Origin: Azospirillaceae bacterium
GTDB lineage: Bacteria; Pseudomonadota; Alphaproteobacteria; Azospirillales; Azospirillaceae
DNA length: 64,000 nt
Assembly (NCBI GenBank): GCA_028283825.1
Contig: JAPWJW010000003.1
Span: forward strand, 2,542,501-2,606,500
Direction: 5' to 3'
Shown: piece by piece, positions 55,565 through 64,000 of the stretch
How positions within the stretch are numbered: position 1 is the first letter of the stretch
Layout of the letters: every line of letters begins with the position of its first letter
Program-made: the position numbers and the translations under genes
The notes under the pieces: generated by a model
Databases searched by the model: none
What the model was told of the DNA's origin: nothing
The model's input: only the letters and a program-made list of their open reading frames with translations

Positions 55565-56533
55565 TCAGTGACCGCCCAAGAAGCGTTCGGCCTCCAGTGC
55601 TGCCATGCAGCCCATGCCGGCGGCGGTGACGGCCTGGCGGAACACCTTGTCCTTCACGTCACCGGCGGCGAACACGCCGGGCACGCTGGTGCGGGTGCTG
55701 TCCGGGGCGGTGATGACATAGCCTTCCTCGTCCAGATCCACGTGGCCCTTGAACAGGGCCGTCGCCGGGTCATGGCCGATGGCGACGAACACGCCGTCCA
55801 GCGGCAGCTCACGCGTCTCGCCGGTACCGGTGTGGGTCAGCGCCAGGCCGGTGGCCTGCTTGGGGTTGTTGAAGTCGAAGCCGCCGTCCGGTGCCCCGCC
55901 CTTGCCCAGTACCTGGTCCACCTTGTGGTTCCACAGCACCTCGATCTTCGGGTTGGCGAAGACGCGGTCGTGCAGGATCTTCTCACCGCGGAAGCTGTCG
56001 CGGCGGTGGACCAGCGTGACCTTGGACGCGTGGTGGGTCAGGTACAGCGCCTCCTCCAGCGCGGTGTTGCCGCCGCCGATCACCGCCACTTCCTTGCCCC
56101 GGAAGAAGAAGCCGTCGCAGGTGGCGCAGGCCGAGACGCCGGCGCCCTGGTACTCCTGCTCACCGGGCACACCCAGCCAGCGCGCCTGGGCGCCGGTGGC
56201 GATGACCACCGTGTCGGCCACGAACTCATCACCGCTGTCGGCCTTGCACACGAAGGGGCGCTGGCTGAAATCGACCGAGGTGATGACGTCGTAGACCAGG
56301 GTGGTGCCCACATGCTCCGCCTGCTGGCGCATCTGCTCCATCAGGTCGGGGCCCTGCACCGCCTGGGCGAAGCCCGGGTAGTTCTCCACCTCCGTGGTGA
56401 TCATCAACTGCCCGCCCGGCTGCATGCCCTGCACCAGGATGGGCTGGAGGTTGGCGCGGGCGGCGTAGATGCCGGCGGTGTAGCCGGCGGGACCGCCGCC
56501 GATGATCAGGACCTTGGTGCGATGGGTGGTCAT
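55565..56533 (-). CDS. trxB: Thioredoxin-disulfide reductase
   Basis: TrxB passes electrons from NADPH via FAD to thioredoxin. The 322-residue protein shows the FAD site VLIIGGGPAGYTAGIYAARA, the redox pair CATC (Cys136 and Cys139, in SACATCDGFFF), the NADPH site VAVIGGGNTALEEALYL with HRRDSFRGEKI, and the second FAD motif GVFAAGDVKDKVFRQAVTAAGMGC. ATG 56533 is the family start; an extension to 56650 is rejected. The 280 bp upstream holds no gene. Confidence 0.97.
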   Translation of the reverse strand: MTTHRTKVLIIGGGPAGYTAGIYAARANLQPILVQGMQPGGQLMITTEVENYPGFAQAVQGPDLMEQMRQQAEHVGTTLVYDVITSVDFSQRPFVCKADSGDEFVADTVVIATGAQARWLGVPGEQEYQGAGVSACATCDGFFFRGKEVAVIGGGNTALEEALYLTHHASKVTLVHRRDSFRGEKILHDRVFANPKIEVLWNHKVDQVLGKGGAPDGGFDFNNPKQATGLALTHTGTGETRELPLDGVFVAIGHDPATALFKGHVDLDEEGYVITAPDSTRTSVPGVFAAGDVKDKVFRQAVTAAGMGCMAALEAERFLGGH

Positions 56534-56813
56534 GGGAACTGTTCCTGGCGGGGACGGGGCCCCACTGGATTGGGGGCCGAACCATCGCCGCCCTCTAGAT
56601 ATGGTGGGGTGGGCGTCAAAATGCATCCAGGGTGGGGACGATAGCGGCAAGCGGGCCCGGGCTCAACGTCCGACGTCACAGATGGATCCGCGATGGCGGT
56701 CCGCACATTGGTTCGCCCCGCAAACCAGGGGTGCGGCCAATCCCCCATGGCGACGGCGCCCGCCATGCACTACATGTGAGGGAAATCGGTTTCCTTAAGA
56801 TGGCGGCGGTTAG

Positions 56814-58961
56814 ATGAACGCGGTTAAGGCATGGGCGCGCAAGGGCGCCCTGGCGGCATTCGCCCTGGCATGCGCTTTCGGCGGGGGGACTGTCGCAAGT
56901 GCCGAGCCGGTGCACACCGAACATACCGTCAGCCGCCTGGTGGCCGAGGGGCCGGCCGTGCCGGGCCGGCCGCTGTGGGTCATGCTGGACCAGACGCTGC
57001 AGGACGGTTGGCACACCTATTGGGTCAATCCCGGCGACTCGGGCCTGCCGACGGAGGTCAACTGGACCTTGCCGGCCGGGTGGACGGCGGGGCCCCTGAA
57101 CTTCCCGGCCCCCCATCGCTTCACCACCGGCCCCCTGGTCAACTACGGTTATGACAAGGCGACCCACGTGCTGGCCAGGCTGGACGTGCCGGCTGACGCC
57201 AAGCCCGGCACCAATGTCAGCCTGACCGCCGCCGCCAATTGGCTGATCTGCGCCGACGTCTGCGTGCCGGAGGATGCCACGCTGACGCTGGACGTGCCCG
57301 TGGCCGCCGCCGTCGCCAACGATGCCGATGTGGCGCCGCTGTTTGCGGAGGCGCGCGCCGCCTTGCCCGTGGACAGCCCCTATCCCGTCAGTGTGGAGAC
57401 CGCCCAGGCCGCCGTGACCCTGCGCCTGGCCGCCCCCGGCCTGACGGCCGCCCAGGTCAAGGACGCCTATTTCTTCGCCGAGGATCCCGACCTGGTGGAG
57501 GCTGGCGCCCCCCAGGCCTTGTCATTCACCAAGGACGGCCTGGTGCTGGCCCTGAAGCCCACCGGCCGCGCCAAGCCCGGCCCGGTCAACGGCATCCTGG
57601 TGGTGACGGAGTTGGTCAATGGCCAGCCCACCACCCAGGCACTGGCCATCCATATCCCCGCCGGTGGGGCGGCACCCGCCTCATCCGGTGCCCCCGCCCC
57701 CGCAGGCGGCGAGGCCGCCCTGCCGCTATGGCAGGCCATGCTGTTCGCCTGCCTGGGCGGTATGGTGCTGAACCTGATGCCCTGCGTCTTCCCCGTGCTG
57801 TCGATGAAGGCTATGGCCCTGGTGCGCCACCAGGGCGCCCATGCCCGCCTGCATGGCTTGGCCTACGCCGTGGGCGTGCTGGCCTGCTTCGCCGCCGTGG
57901 CCGGCGTGCTGATGGTGCTCCGCGCCGGTGGGCAGGAGATCGGCTGGGGCTTCCAACTGCAATCGCCCGTGGTCGTGGCCGTGCTGGCCTACGTCATGCT
58001 GCTGCTGGCGCTCAGCATGTCCGGTGTCTTCACCGTCGGCGACCGCTTCATGGGGGCCGGCCAGGAACTGACCCAGGGTGAGGGCTACCTGCCGTCCTTC
58101 TTCACCGGCGTGCTGGCCACGGTGGTGGCCACCCCCTGCACCGCGCCCTTCATGGGTGCGGCGGTGGGCTACGCCCTGGTGCAGCCGTGGTTCGTGGCGC
58201 TGGCAGTGTTCCTGTCGCTGGGCTTCGGCATGGCCTTGCCTTTCCTGGCGCTGGCCTTCTCCCCCTGGCTGCTGCGGCATTTGCCCCGGCCGGGGGCGTG
58301 GATGGAACGGCTGAAGCAGGTGCTGGCCTTCCCGCTGTACGGGTCCGCCGCCTGGCTGGTCTGGGTGTTCGCGGTGCAGGTGGGGGCGGCCGGCATGGCC
58401 GACATCCTGATCGGCGTGGTGCTGGTGGGTTTCGCCGCCTGGCTGTACGGCGTCACCCATTATGCGGAAGGTTGGGGCCGGCGCGGCGGTGCCGTGGGCG
58501 CCATCATGGCCCTGGCGCTGGCCGTGGGGGCGGTGGCCGCCCACACCGGCACGGCAGCACCTGCCACCGATGGGGCGCCCAAGGTGGCGGATGCCGGCGG
58601 TTTCCAGCCCTTCTCCCCCGACGCGCTGGACAAGCTGCGGGCCGATGGCCGGCCGGTGCTGGTGGACTTCACCGCCGCCTGGTGCATCACCTGCCTGGTG
58701 AATGAGCGCGTGGCCTTGTCCAGCGACACGGTGCATGCCGCCTTCAAGGCGCACGACGTGGCCCTGCTGAAGGGCGACTGGACCAAGCAGGACCCGGTGA
58801 TCACCCGCGTGCTGCAGGCCCACGGCCGCGACGGCGTGCCGCTCTACCTGTTCTACCGCCCTGGCCAGGCCGAGCCCGAGGTCTGGCCGCAGATCCTGAC
58901 GGAGGCCCAGGTGCTGGACGCCGTGGGCAGCCTGCCCAGCCGCAGCGCCAGCGCGCAGTAA
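56814..58961 (+). CDS. DsbD/ScsB family thiol:disulfide reductase
   Basis: The 715-residue protein moves reducing power from cytoplasmic thioredoxin to the periplasm. It has a signal peptide, an N-terminal periplasmic domain with NWLICADVCVPE (CxxxC), a transmembrane DsbD domain of eight helices with LMPCVFPVLSMKAM and VATPCTAPFMGAAVG (the two membrane cysteines), and a C-terminal thioredoxin domain with DFTAAWCITCLVNE (CxxC). The long N-terminal domain and CxxxC place it in the ScsB branch rather than classic DsbD. The nearby trxB could supply reduced thioredoxin. No scsC/scsD partner is visible. Confidence 0.92.
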   Translation: MNAVKAWARKGALAAFALACAFGGGTVASAEPVHTEHTVSRLVAEGPAVPGRPLWVMLDQTLQDGWHTYWVNPGDSGLPTEVNWTLPAGWTAGPLNFPAPHRFTTGPLVNYGYDKATHVLARLDVPADAKPGTNVSLTAAANWLICADVCVPEDATLTLDVPVAAAVANDADVAPLFAEARAALPVDSPYPVSVETAQAAVTLRLAAPGLTAAQVKDAYFFAEDPDLVEAGAPQALSFTKDGLVLALKPTGRAKPGPVNGILVVTELVNGQPTTQALAIHIPAGGAAPASSGAPAPAGGEAALPLWQAMLFACLGGMVLNLMPCVFPVLSMKAMALVRHQGAHARLHGLAYAVGVLACFAAVAGVLMVLRAGGQEIGWGFQLQSPVVVAVLAYVMLLLALSMSGVFTVGDRFMGAGQELTQGEGYLPSFFTGVLATVVATPCTAPFMGAAVGYALVQPWFVALAVFLSLGFGMALPFLALAFSPWLLRHLPRPGAWMERLKQVLAFPLYGSAAWLVWVFAVQVGAAGMADILIGVVLVGFAAWLYGVTHYAEGWGRRGGAVGAIMALALAVGAVAAHTGTAAPATDGAPKVADAGGFQPFSPDALDKLRADGRPVLVDFTAAWCITCLVNERVALSSDTVHAAFKAHDVALLKGDWTKQDPVITRVLQAHGRDGVPLYLFYRPGQAEPEVWPQILTEAQVLDAVGSLPSRSASAQ

Positions 58962-58971
58962 GGGACGACCC

Positions 58972-59154
58972 ATGGCTTTCGTGATCATCGCGGTGCTTGC
59001 GGGCGTCTATTGCCTGGTGCGGGCCCTGCTGGACCTGCGGCAGAAGCGTTATGTCTGGGCGGTGCTGGGGCTCGCGGTTGGCATCGCCCTGCTGGCCATG
59101 CCCGTGCCCACATATTCAGTGGCGCCCGCGCCGCCAGTCGACGCTGGTAAATAG
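58972..59154 (+). CDS. Small two-helix membrane protein
   Basis: This 60-residue protein begins 10 bp after the ScsB stop with a GGGACGACCC leader. It has two hydrophobic segments (AFVIIAVLAGVYCLVRALL and YVWAVLGLAVGIALLAMPV) around a basic loop (DLRQKRY). No family is recognised; by spacing it is cotranscribed with the reductase gene and may be a partner. It is real rather than a shadow because the hydrophobic pattern and third-position bias are in this frame. Confidence 0.7.
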   Translation: MAFVIIAVLAGVYCLVRALLDLRQKRYVWAVLGLAVGIALLAMPVPTYSVAPAPPVDAGK

Positions 59155-59236
59155 GCGCGCTTGTCGCGGAAATGACTTTGAAGCCGGGTATGCTCCCCGC
59201 CGTTTACGGCGGTTAACGCCCCTTCAAGGAAGACAG

Positions 59237-60622
59237 ATGCGACGCCCCCCATTCCGCAAGACCCGTGTCCTTGGCCTGGCCCTGACGGCGGCCTTCTATT
59301 TCGCCGCCCAGCCGGCCGCCTGGGCCTGGAGCAACCACCCGCTGTGCACCTGGCAAGCGGTGGCGGTGTTGCCGGACTTGGGCGGCCGCACCGTGCCGGT
59401 GGAGCCGCTGGCCGGCTTCCTGGCCAAAGAGGCCGCTCCGCTGGCCAAGGTCCTGAATGACGAAGAGCTGTGGGCCCGGGCCAACGTCCCGTTCTATGCC
59501 CCCCGGCCGGACACGCTGGCCTTCCAGGCGTCCCCATCGGACGACGCCACGGCTTTGCGCCGGGCCTTCCTGCACGCCATCCGCGCCAATGAGGACATGC
59601 CGCTGGGGCTGTACCTCCAGCGCCAGCCCGGTGTGGTCGTGCCGGCGGACAAGGTCATGCCCCTCACCGACTTGAGCGTGCTCAAGAGCCTGGGTGACCT
59701 GGATGAGGCCAGCCTGGAGCGGGTGGAGGAGGGGGCCACCGTGCCCGTGGCCGACGTGGTCGCCACCGCCTCCAACGAGCCGGACTTCGGCCTGGACATC
59801 GGCCTGTGGCAGGACAATGGCACGGCGCAGAGCGCCCCCTACGCCTTTGGGCCGCAGCCCTTCGGCAACCCGCGCCTGGATTACGGCAGCCAGGCGCCCT
59901 TCCATATGGGTTTTTATCACGAGGCCGGCATCATCTACCGCGCCGCCCCTTTCCTGCAGCACACCTACCCTGAGGCGCGCATCCACCTGTACATGACCCT
60001 GGCGCGCTTCGCCTTCGCCCAGGGGCATCCCTACTGGGGCTGGCGCTTCGCCGGCTGGGCCGTCCATTACGTCCAGGACATGGCCCAACCCTATCACGCC
60101 CGCGTCCTGCCCGGCGTCGGCGTGGCCGGCATGCTGTGGACCAGCGTGCTGGACATGGCGGGCGTCCATGGCCCCAAGCTGGCGGCCCTGACCCGCGTCA
60201 CCAACCGCCATACGGTGGTGGAGAATTACCAGTACCGCCGCATGGCGACCGCCTATCAGCACGGCGACATGGCCGATCCCCTGTTGGCGGCGCTGCGCGA
60301 CACCACGGGCGACGCGGCACTGCCCCGTTTGCTGCCCGACTCGCCGCGCGGCATCATCAGCACCCAGTCGGCCGCCGCCGCCGATGCGCTGGACGCCCAG
60401 CTGGAGCGCACCTTCCCGGCCCATTACGTGACCGATCCGGACACCGATCCCGCCGAACTGAAGGATCCGGACATGTCGGAGGTTGCCCGCCAGGCCCCGG
60501 TGGCGGAGCAGCAGAAGCTGACCAATCTGGTCGCTGATCGCATGCGCCAGGTTGGCCGCGACACCCGTGCCGTCATCCGCGCGCTGGAGGCGGACCAGGC
60601 GGCCGCGGCCGCGAAGCCCTAA
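59237..60622 (+). CDS. Zinc-dependent phospholipase C / S1-P1 nuclease-like exported protein
   Basis: From ATG 59237 (after AAGGAAGACAG) the protein has 461 residues. The signal peptide ends at AAWA, leaving Trp as the first mature residue (WSNHPLC). In this superfamily the N-terminal Trp itself binds zinc. A later HLYMTLARFAFAQGHPYWGW and HYVQDMAQPYHARVL supply the typical His and HxxxD...PxH zinc ligands. Whether it hydrolyses phospholipid or nucleic acid is not clear; the DMAQPYH form is closer to the phospholipase C side. Signal, N-terminal Trp and motif together make an active periplasmic or secreted enzyme likely. A terminator follows. Confidence 0.8.
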   Translation: MRRPPFRKTRVLGLALTAAFYFAAQPAAWAWSNHPLCTWQAVAVLPDLGGRTVPVEPLAGFLAKEAAPLAKVLNDEELWARANVPFYAPRPDTLAFQASPSDDATALRRAFLHAIRANEDMPLGLYLQRQPGVVVPADKVMPLTDLSVLKSLGDLDEASLERVEEGATVPVADVVATASNEPDFGLDIGLWQDNGTAQSAPYAFGPQPFGNPRLDYGSQAPFHMGFYHEAGIIYRAAPFLQHTYPEARIHLYMTLARFAFAQGHPYWGWRFAGWAVHYVQDMAQPYHARVLPGVGVAGMLWTSVLDMAGVHGPKLAALTRVTNRHTVVENYQYRRMATAYQHGDMADPLLAALRDTTGDAALPRLLPDSPRGIISTQSAAAADALDAQLERTFPAHYVTDPDTDPAELKDPDMSEVARQAPVAEQQKLTNLVADRMRQVGRDTRAVIRALEADQAAAAAKP

Positions 60623-60628
60623 AAAAGG

Positions 60629-60665
60629 AAAAGGGCCGGCGGATCGCTCCGTCGGCCCTTTTGTA
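60629..60665 (+). terminator. Intrinsic terminator after the phospholipase-like gene
   Basis: A 15-bp stem with one G-T pair (60629-60643 with 60648-60662) and a TCGC loop is followed by TTTTGTATT-type sequence. Confidence 0.92.
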
Positions 60666-60674
60666 TTCTTCCTA

Positions 60675-60771
60675 GGCCGCGACCGCGGCCACCGGAGCTT
60701 TCCGGGGAGCCGCAGGCAGACTGGAAAGCGAGGAAGCCAAGCCGGCGGATGCCGGCGCCCGGCGCTTGAGG
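60675..60771 (+). repeat. Structured repeat, copy 7
   Basis: Hairpin I GGCCGC-GACC-GCGGCC, hairpin II GCTTTCC/GGAAAGC, hairpin III GCCGGC-GGAT-GCCGGC, then TTGAGG. It lies between the convergent ends of the phospholipase-like gene and the 642-residue unknown gene, right after a terminator. Confidence 0.85.
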
Positions 60772-60785
60772 GAACAAAACAAAAC

Positions 60786-62714
60786 TCAAAACCCAAACAT
60801 GTGATCCAGCGCGAATGCCCCGTGGGCGCCATCGCGGATCAGGCCGTGATAGCCGAATAGGCGGCAGGTGGTGTCGCGGATCAGGACATAGGCGTCGCGG
60901 CCGGCCTCTTTCACCTCGGCACTGGTGAAGGTCTGGCCGACGCGGAAGTGGAAGCTGCCGGAACAGGCGATGTTGACCGTGCGGCGGGCGATTTCGCGCC
61001 CGTCCTTGGTGGTCAGCACCAGGGCGGTGTCTGAGCGCCGCTTCCACGGCGTGCTGGCCGGATAGATGAGGTGGCACAGGGTGTCGACGTCGGTCGCCAT
61101 GCCGGTGCGCAGGAACAGCCGCGTGGACAGGCCGGGCGCGCGGCCGGAATAGGACTGCGGCTCGTTCCGGTAGGTCAGCACGGTGTTGAACATGTGGGCG
61201 CCGAAGCTGGTCTCGGCGGCGTGGCCGCTGGTCGCGTCCTCATACCGGAACAGGGCGTGCAGCCAGCCGTCGGCCTCGGTACCGGACGCGAAGTCGTAGA
61301 TCAGTTCCAGATGGCCGTAGCCGGAGGGCAGGGCCTTGGCCCCCAGCAGATCCGCCGCCTCGAACGCCATCTCGTGGTTGCGCGGCAGGTTGCCCAGGTC
61401 GCGGCGCGCCACCTCCGTCCCATCGGCGTCATAGACGATGGCGGTCAGCGGCAGGTGCGCCTGCGTCGTCGCCATGGGCGTGGGCAGGGCGATGGTGCGG
61501 AAGCGGTTGGCCGGGAAGATGGGCGCCGGCAGGATGAAACCCTTGCCCATCAGGTTGGTCAGGGCCGCCAGCTTGGGATCGGGCTTCAGATCGCCCCGTT
61601 CCACGTTGGGGTGGGCGATGCGGCGGCGCACGCCACCGGTGGCCGTGCGGCGGATGACCTCGTACCGCGGGCGGACGAAATGCTTGCCGGCGCGGATCTC
61701 CACCTGCTGCGGCCAGCGGGCCTCGGGCAGCAGGCTGGCCACGTCCAGCGGGAAGGTGGCGTAGGGGGCGACCTCCCGGTTCATCGGCACCGCCACGTCA
61801 TGTCCCATCAGGTTCAGGGCGACGGCGCCCACCGGGATGGGGCAGGGGTGGCTGTTCTGCACCCACAGGATGACCTGTTCGTCATCGCGGGGCGCCGGCA
61901 GGCCAGCATAGAAATCGGACGGCCAGGCGTTGGCGTCGTGGGTGCAGGACAGGGTGTCGGCCCCGTCGCCATAGGTGTCCAGCGCGTACTTCACCACGTC
62001 GTGGCCGGCGGCGTTCACCACGTGGATGAACAGCTGGCCGGTGAACTCGGCCAAGTCGAAACGCTTGCGCACCTGGGCGCTGTCGATGACCACGGTGCCG
62101 TCGGCACCGGGCAGGTCCTGGGTCCAGCGCGCCAGCACCTGGCCGGCGCCGTCGAACAGGCAGAGCCACAGATAGGGCTCGTCCGCGCCATAGCTGGACC
62201 AGTAGTTGGCCGTCACCACCCGGGTATGGTGGCCGTCCGCGTCGCGGAAAAAGGCGTAGTTGGTGGCGAAGTTCAGCGGCGCCAGATAGGTGCGCGGATC
62301 GGTCAGCAGGTCCGGCGGCAGCTTCAGCGGGTCCAGCGAGAACACGGGCACGCCGGCTGGGATCAGGTGGCGGATGTGCTCCACCAGCCGGTCGGCATCG
62401 AAGGCCGCCACGAACACGGCGTCCACGCTGGCGTCGGCCAGTTCCGTCACCGGCTGGGCGGGGCGGCCCAGCAGGGGCTGGCCGATCTTGTCCACGTTCT
62501 GGACATAGATGCCGGCCACGGTCACATCGGTCAGGTGATGGATCTCGTCGAACGGCTCCAGCATGTTCAGCGGATCGTAGATGGCGACCCGGCCGGCGGC
62601 GCGCAGATCGGCCAGCAGCATCCGCGCCGGCTCCGCCGCCAGCGGATGGCCGATGGCCTTGAAATAGCTGCTGCCGCCGGTGACGCTGCTGAAGGTCTCG
62701 ATCTTAAGGGGCAT
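60786..62714 (-). CDS. Large conserved protein of unknown function
   Basis: From ATG 62714 (MPLKIETFSSVTGG) the protein has 642 residues and no signal peptide. The first ~130 residues look Rossmann-like (ARMLLADLRAAGRVAIYDPLN, ASVDAVFVAAFDADRL), as in sugar-nucleotide or PglD-type domains. The rest appears beta-rich (YLWLCLFDGAGQVLARW, LTAIVYDADGTEVARRDLG, VLTTKDGREIARRTVNI), suggesting repeated beta-sandwich modules. I do not recognise a named family. It lies downstream of a 2OG-Fe(II) oxygenase and an ELM1-type gene on the same strand, which hints at cell-surface glycan or polysaccharide work, but this is inference. Confidence 0.8.
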   Translation of the reverse strand: MPLKIETFSSVTGGSSYFKAIGHPLAAEPARMLLADLRAAGRVAIYDPLNMLEPFDEIHHLTDVTVAGIYVQNVDKIGQPLLGRPAQPVTELADASVDAVFVAAFDADRLVEHIRHLIPAGVPVFSLDPLKLPPDLLTDPRTYLAPLNFATNYAFFRDADGHHTRVVTANYWSSYGADEPYLWLCLFDGAGQVLARWTQDLPGADGTVVIDSAQVRKRFDLAEFTGQLFIHVVNAAGHDVVKYALDTYGDGADTLSCTHDANAWPSDFYAGLPAPRDDEQVILWVQNSHPCPIPVGAVALNLMGHDVAVPMNREVAPYATFPLDVASLLPEARWPQQVEIRAGKHFVRPRYEVIRRTATGGVRRRIAHPNVERGDLKPDPKLAALTNLMGKGFILPAPIFPANRFRTIALPTPMATTQAHLPLTAIVYDADGTEVARRDLGNLPRNHEMAFEAADLLGAKALPSGYGHLELIYDFASGTEADGWLHALFRYEDATSGHAAETSFGAHMFNTVLTYRNEPQSYSGRAPGLSTRLFLRTGMATDVDTLCHLIYPASTPWKRRSDTALVLTTKDGREIARRTVNIACSGSFHFRVGQTFTSAEVKEAGRDAYVLIRDTTCRLFGYHGLIRDGAHGAFALDHMFGF

Positions 62715-62819
62715 GAACCGGTCCAGGAATGGGGACCGCCGGCAGCGGGGCCGGCGGCGCATCGGTGGGTTATAAGGGTAGGCCCGCCAAAAGGACAGAT
62801 GGCCGGCCGTTCGGCAAAC

Positions 62820-63512
62820 TCAGCGGAAGGGGTTCAGCCGCTTCATCTTGGCCGACAGGGCGTGGCGGAACTGTTCCCGCTTCACCACACCGTCATCGCG
62901 GACCCAGTTCAATTGGATGGCGCGGCGCTGGCCGACGAAACTGGTGTGCCCGTGCCAGGCGGTGGGGCCGTTCAGGAAGGCCAGCAGGGTGCCCTCCTCG
63001 GGCGGGACCTCGGCCACGGCATCGTCCAGGCTGTCAGGGCCGCGCAGCAGGCGCAGGCGGCCCTCCGCACTTTCCCACGCCGGGTTCATGTAGATCAGCA
63101 CGGTGATGATCTTGGTCTTGCTGTCGACGTGGATCTGCCCGTCCTGCGCCTTGGCCCGGCCGCGCACCGTCACCATGGTGGGGTGGTCGGTCAGGTCGAT
63201 GCCGAACTTCTCCTCGAACGCCGCCGTCATGGCCGGGCCCTGGATTTCCTCCAGCAGGGACTGGAAGGCCGGGCCGTAACTCAGTTCCCGCGAGGGGAAG
63301 CTGCCCGGCAGTTCGATCTCTGGGAAGTCACGGTGGATGGCGGCGCGCGCCTCCGCCCGCACGAAGCCGGGGATGATGAGATGGGTGAAGGGATCGTGCG
63401 ACAGCGGCATGGCGCGGAAGGCGGCCAGGTCGATGTTGCGGCCCGGGTCCGTCGCCAAGGCGCCGGGGGCGGCCGTGGGGGAGGTGTTCGACGTGGCGGA
63501 GGTGCCGATCAT
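62820..63512 (-). CDS. 2-oxoglutarate/Fe(II)-dependent oxygenase
   Basis: The 230-residue protein has the double-stranded beta-helix ligands of the prolyl-hydroxylase-type 2OG oxygenases: HxD in QDGQIHVDSKTKIITVLIYM (His128, Asp130), the distal His in NGPTAWHGHTSFVGQRRAIQ (His187) and a 2OG-binding Arg196 or Arg197. The substrate is unknown. It is 105 bp upstream of the 642-residue gene and probably cotranscribed with it. Homologues in polysaccharide clusters are known, so a glycan or protein hydroxylation role is possible. Confidence 0.87.
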   Translation of the reverse strand: MIGTSATSNTSPTAAPGALATDPGRNIDLAAFRAMPLSHDPFTHLIIPGFVRAEARAAIHRDFPEIELPGSFPSRELSYGPAFQSLLEEIQGPAMTAAFEEKFGIDLTDHPTMVTVRGRAKAQDGQIHVDSKTKIITVLIYMNPAWESAEGRLRLLRGPDSLDDAVAEVPPEEGTLLAFLNGPTAWHGHTSFVGQRRAIQLNWVRDDGVVKREQFRHALSAKMKRLNPFR

Positions 63513-63757
63513 GGTCCTGCTTCTTCTAGGCTGGCATCCGGGGTCAGCCCCCGATGGATGGCATTACTTTAGAATCATTCTTGATGATATTGACTCGCAA
63601 ATACCTCACCCCAGGTGGGGCGGCGGCGCATCGGGGTCAATATCCGCGCACGCCTAAACATGGGAATTCGGGCGCGGCGATCAAATCGTTCGAAGGGTCG
63701 GCGTCACTATAACACAGGCAAAATTACACAGGCGAAGCGGCCGTATGTCGTCGCGGC

Positions 63758-64000
63758 TCAGGGCCGTGCCGGCCGGCGGGCGGCCATGCGCCGGCGCACT
63801 TCCGCCGCCACGCGCGGGGTGTCGTCCAGCGGCGTGGGCGCCCAATCGTCCAGCGTGCCGGTGAAGGGCCGGGTGACGCCCCGTTCCACCATCAGTTCGT
63901 GGAAGCGGTCGAACTTGGCCGACCCGCCCTCCAGGGCGATGACGTAGACGGGTTTGCCGGTGCTGGCGGCCTCCGACACCATGGACACGCTGTCGCCGGT
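63758..64000 (-). CDS. ELM1/GtrOC1 family putative glycosyltransferase, C-terminal part only
   Basis: Only the last 80 residues are in the window; the frame is open to the right edge. The sequence TGDSVSMVSEAASTGKPVYVIAL followed by KFDRFHELMVERGVTRPFTG matches the C-terminus of the ELM1 family, which has a glycosyltransferase-like fold and was named after a plant mitochondrial fission protein. In bacteria the family is thought to act in surface polysaccharide synthesis. It is transcribed toward the 2OG oxygenase with 245 bp between, a region with an AT-rich stretch near 63565-63605. Confidence 0.88.
   Translation of the reverse strand, partial: TGDSVSMVSEAASTGKPVYVIALEGGSAKFDRFHELMVERGVTRPFTGTLDDWAPTPLDDTPRVAAEVRRRMAARRPARP

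Noticed and set aside
61071-63572. 833-codon frame on the plus strand
   Set aside because: It is antisense to the 642-residue protein and the 2OG oxygenase; the composition is that of a high-GC shadow frame.
63560-63610. Sigma-70 promoter for the 2OG oxygenase gene
   Set aside because: The stretch is AT-rich, but I could not fit -35 and -10 boxes with acceptable spacing.

Overview
The window is about 64 kb of GC-rich, gene-dense bacterial chromosome. It looks like an alphaproteobacterium of the Rhodospirillales/Azospirillaceae type, close to Azospirillum or Nitrospirillum. The reasons are the aa3 cytochrome oxidase operon (coxB, coxA, ctaB, a CoxF-like gene, ctaG, coxC, DUF983, surf1) followed by thrC, an M16 peptidase and a RimJ-type acetyltransferase; a thrB-rnhA pair near ispH; a split gcvPA/gcvPB; and the strong G/C third-position bias. 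The genus is an inference from gene content. I see no rRNA, tRNA, CRISPR array, insertion sequence or prophage.

Layout. 1-7 kb: end of cutC, a ParE-type toxin-antitoxin pair, ubiD, a lysine-methyltransferase-like gene coupled to ubiA, rsmE, and gshA with a frameshift. 7-10 kb: a small lipoprotein, a DUF4287/DUF5655 protein and tldD. 10-17 kb: the aa3 oxidase and its assembly factors (heme O synthase, CtaG copper chaperone, SURF1). 17-22 kb: two copies of a structured repeat, a pair of related membrane-anchored coiled-coil genes, thrC, an M16 peptidase and a GNAT acetyltransferase. 22-31 kb: a DUF2199 protein, a giant autotransporter of 1840 residues, a NUDIX hydrolase, a DUF3108 protein and YqgE. 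31-39 kb: peroxiredoxin, an SDR dehydrogenase, a RoxA-like di-heme protein, an unknown secreted protein, a ParA ATPase, a CYTH-CHAD protein and a YhfC-like membrane protein. 39-46 kb: pgk, rnhA, thrB, a sigma-54-driven psp operon, a methyltransferase, ispH and a lipoprotein. 46-51 kb: a tandem glycine riboswitch and the glycine cleavage operon gcvT-gcvH-gcvPA-gcvPB. 51-56 kb: a PGPGW-like membrane protein, an aminotransferase, a PAS protein, a five-hairpin array, a LysR regulator and trxB. 56-64 kb: a DsbD/ScsB-like reductase, a small membrane protein, a zinc phospholipase C/P1-nuclease-like protein, a large unknown protein, a 2OG-Fe(II) oxygenase and the end of an ELM1-family gene.

Three things stand out beyond the genes. 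First, a roughly 100-nt repeat occurs at least seven times between genes. It carries hairpins with invariant loops (GACC and GGAT) and compensatory arm changes, which I think is the best candidate for an undescribed element. Second, a 131-bp run of five perfect hairpins lies 3' of the LysR gene and ends in an intrinsic terminator on the minus strand. Third, four otherwise intact genes (gshA, M16 peptidase, DUF3108 protein, one coiled-coil gene) each carry one extra base, a pattern that points to residual assembly indels rather than gene decay.
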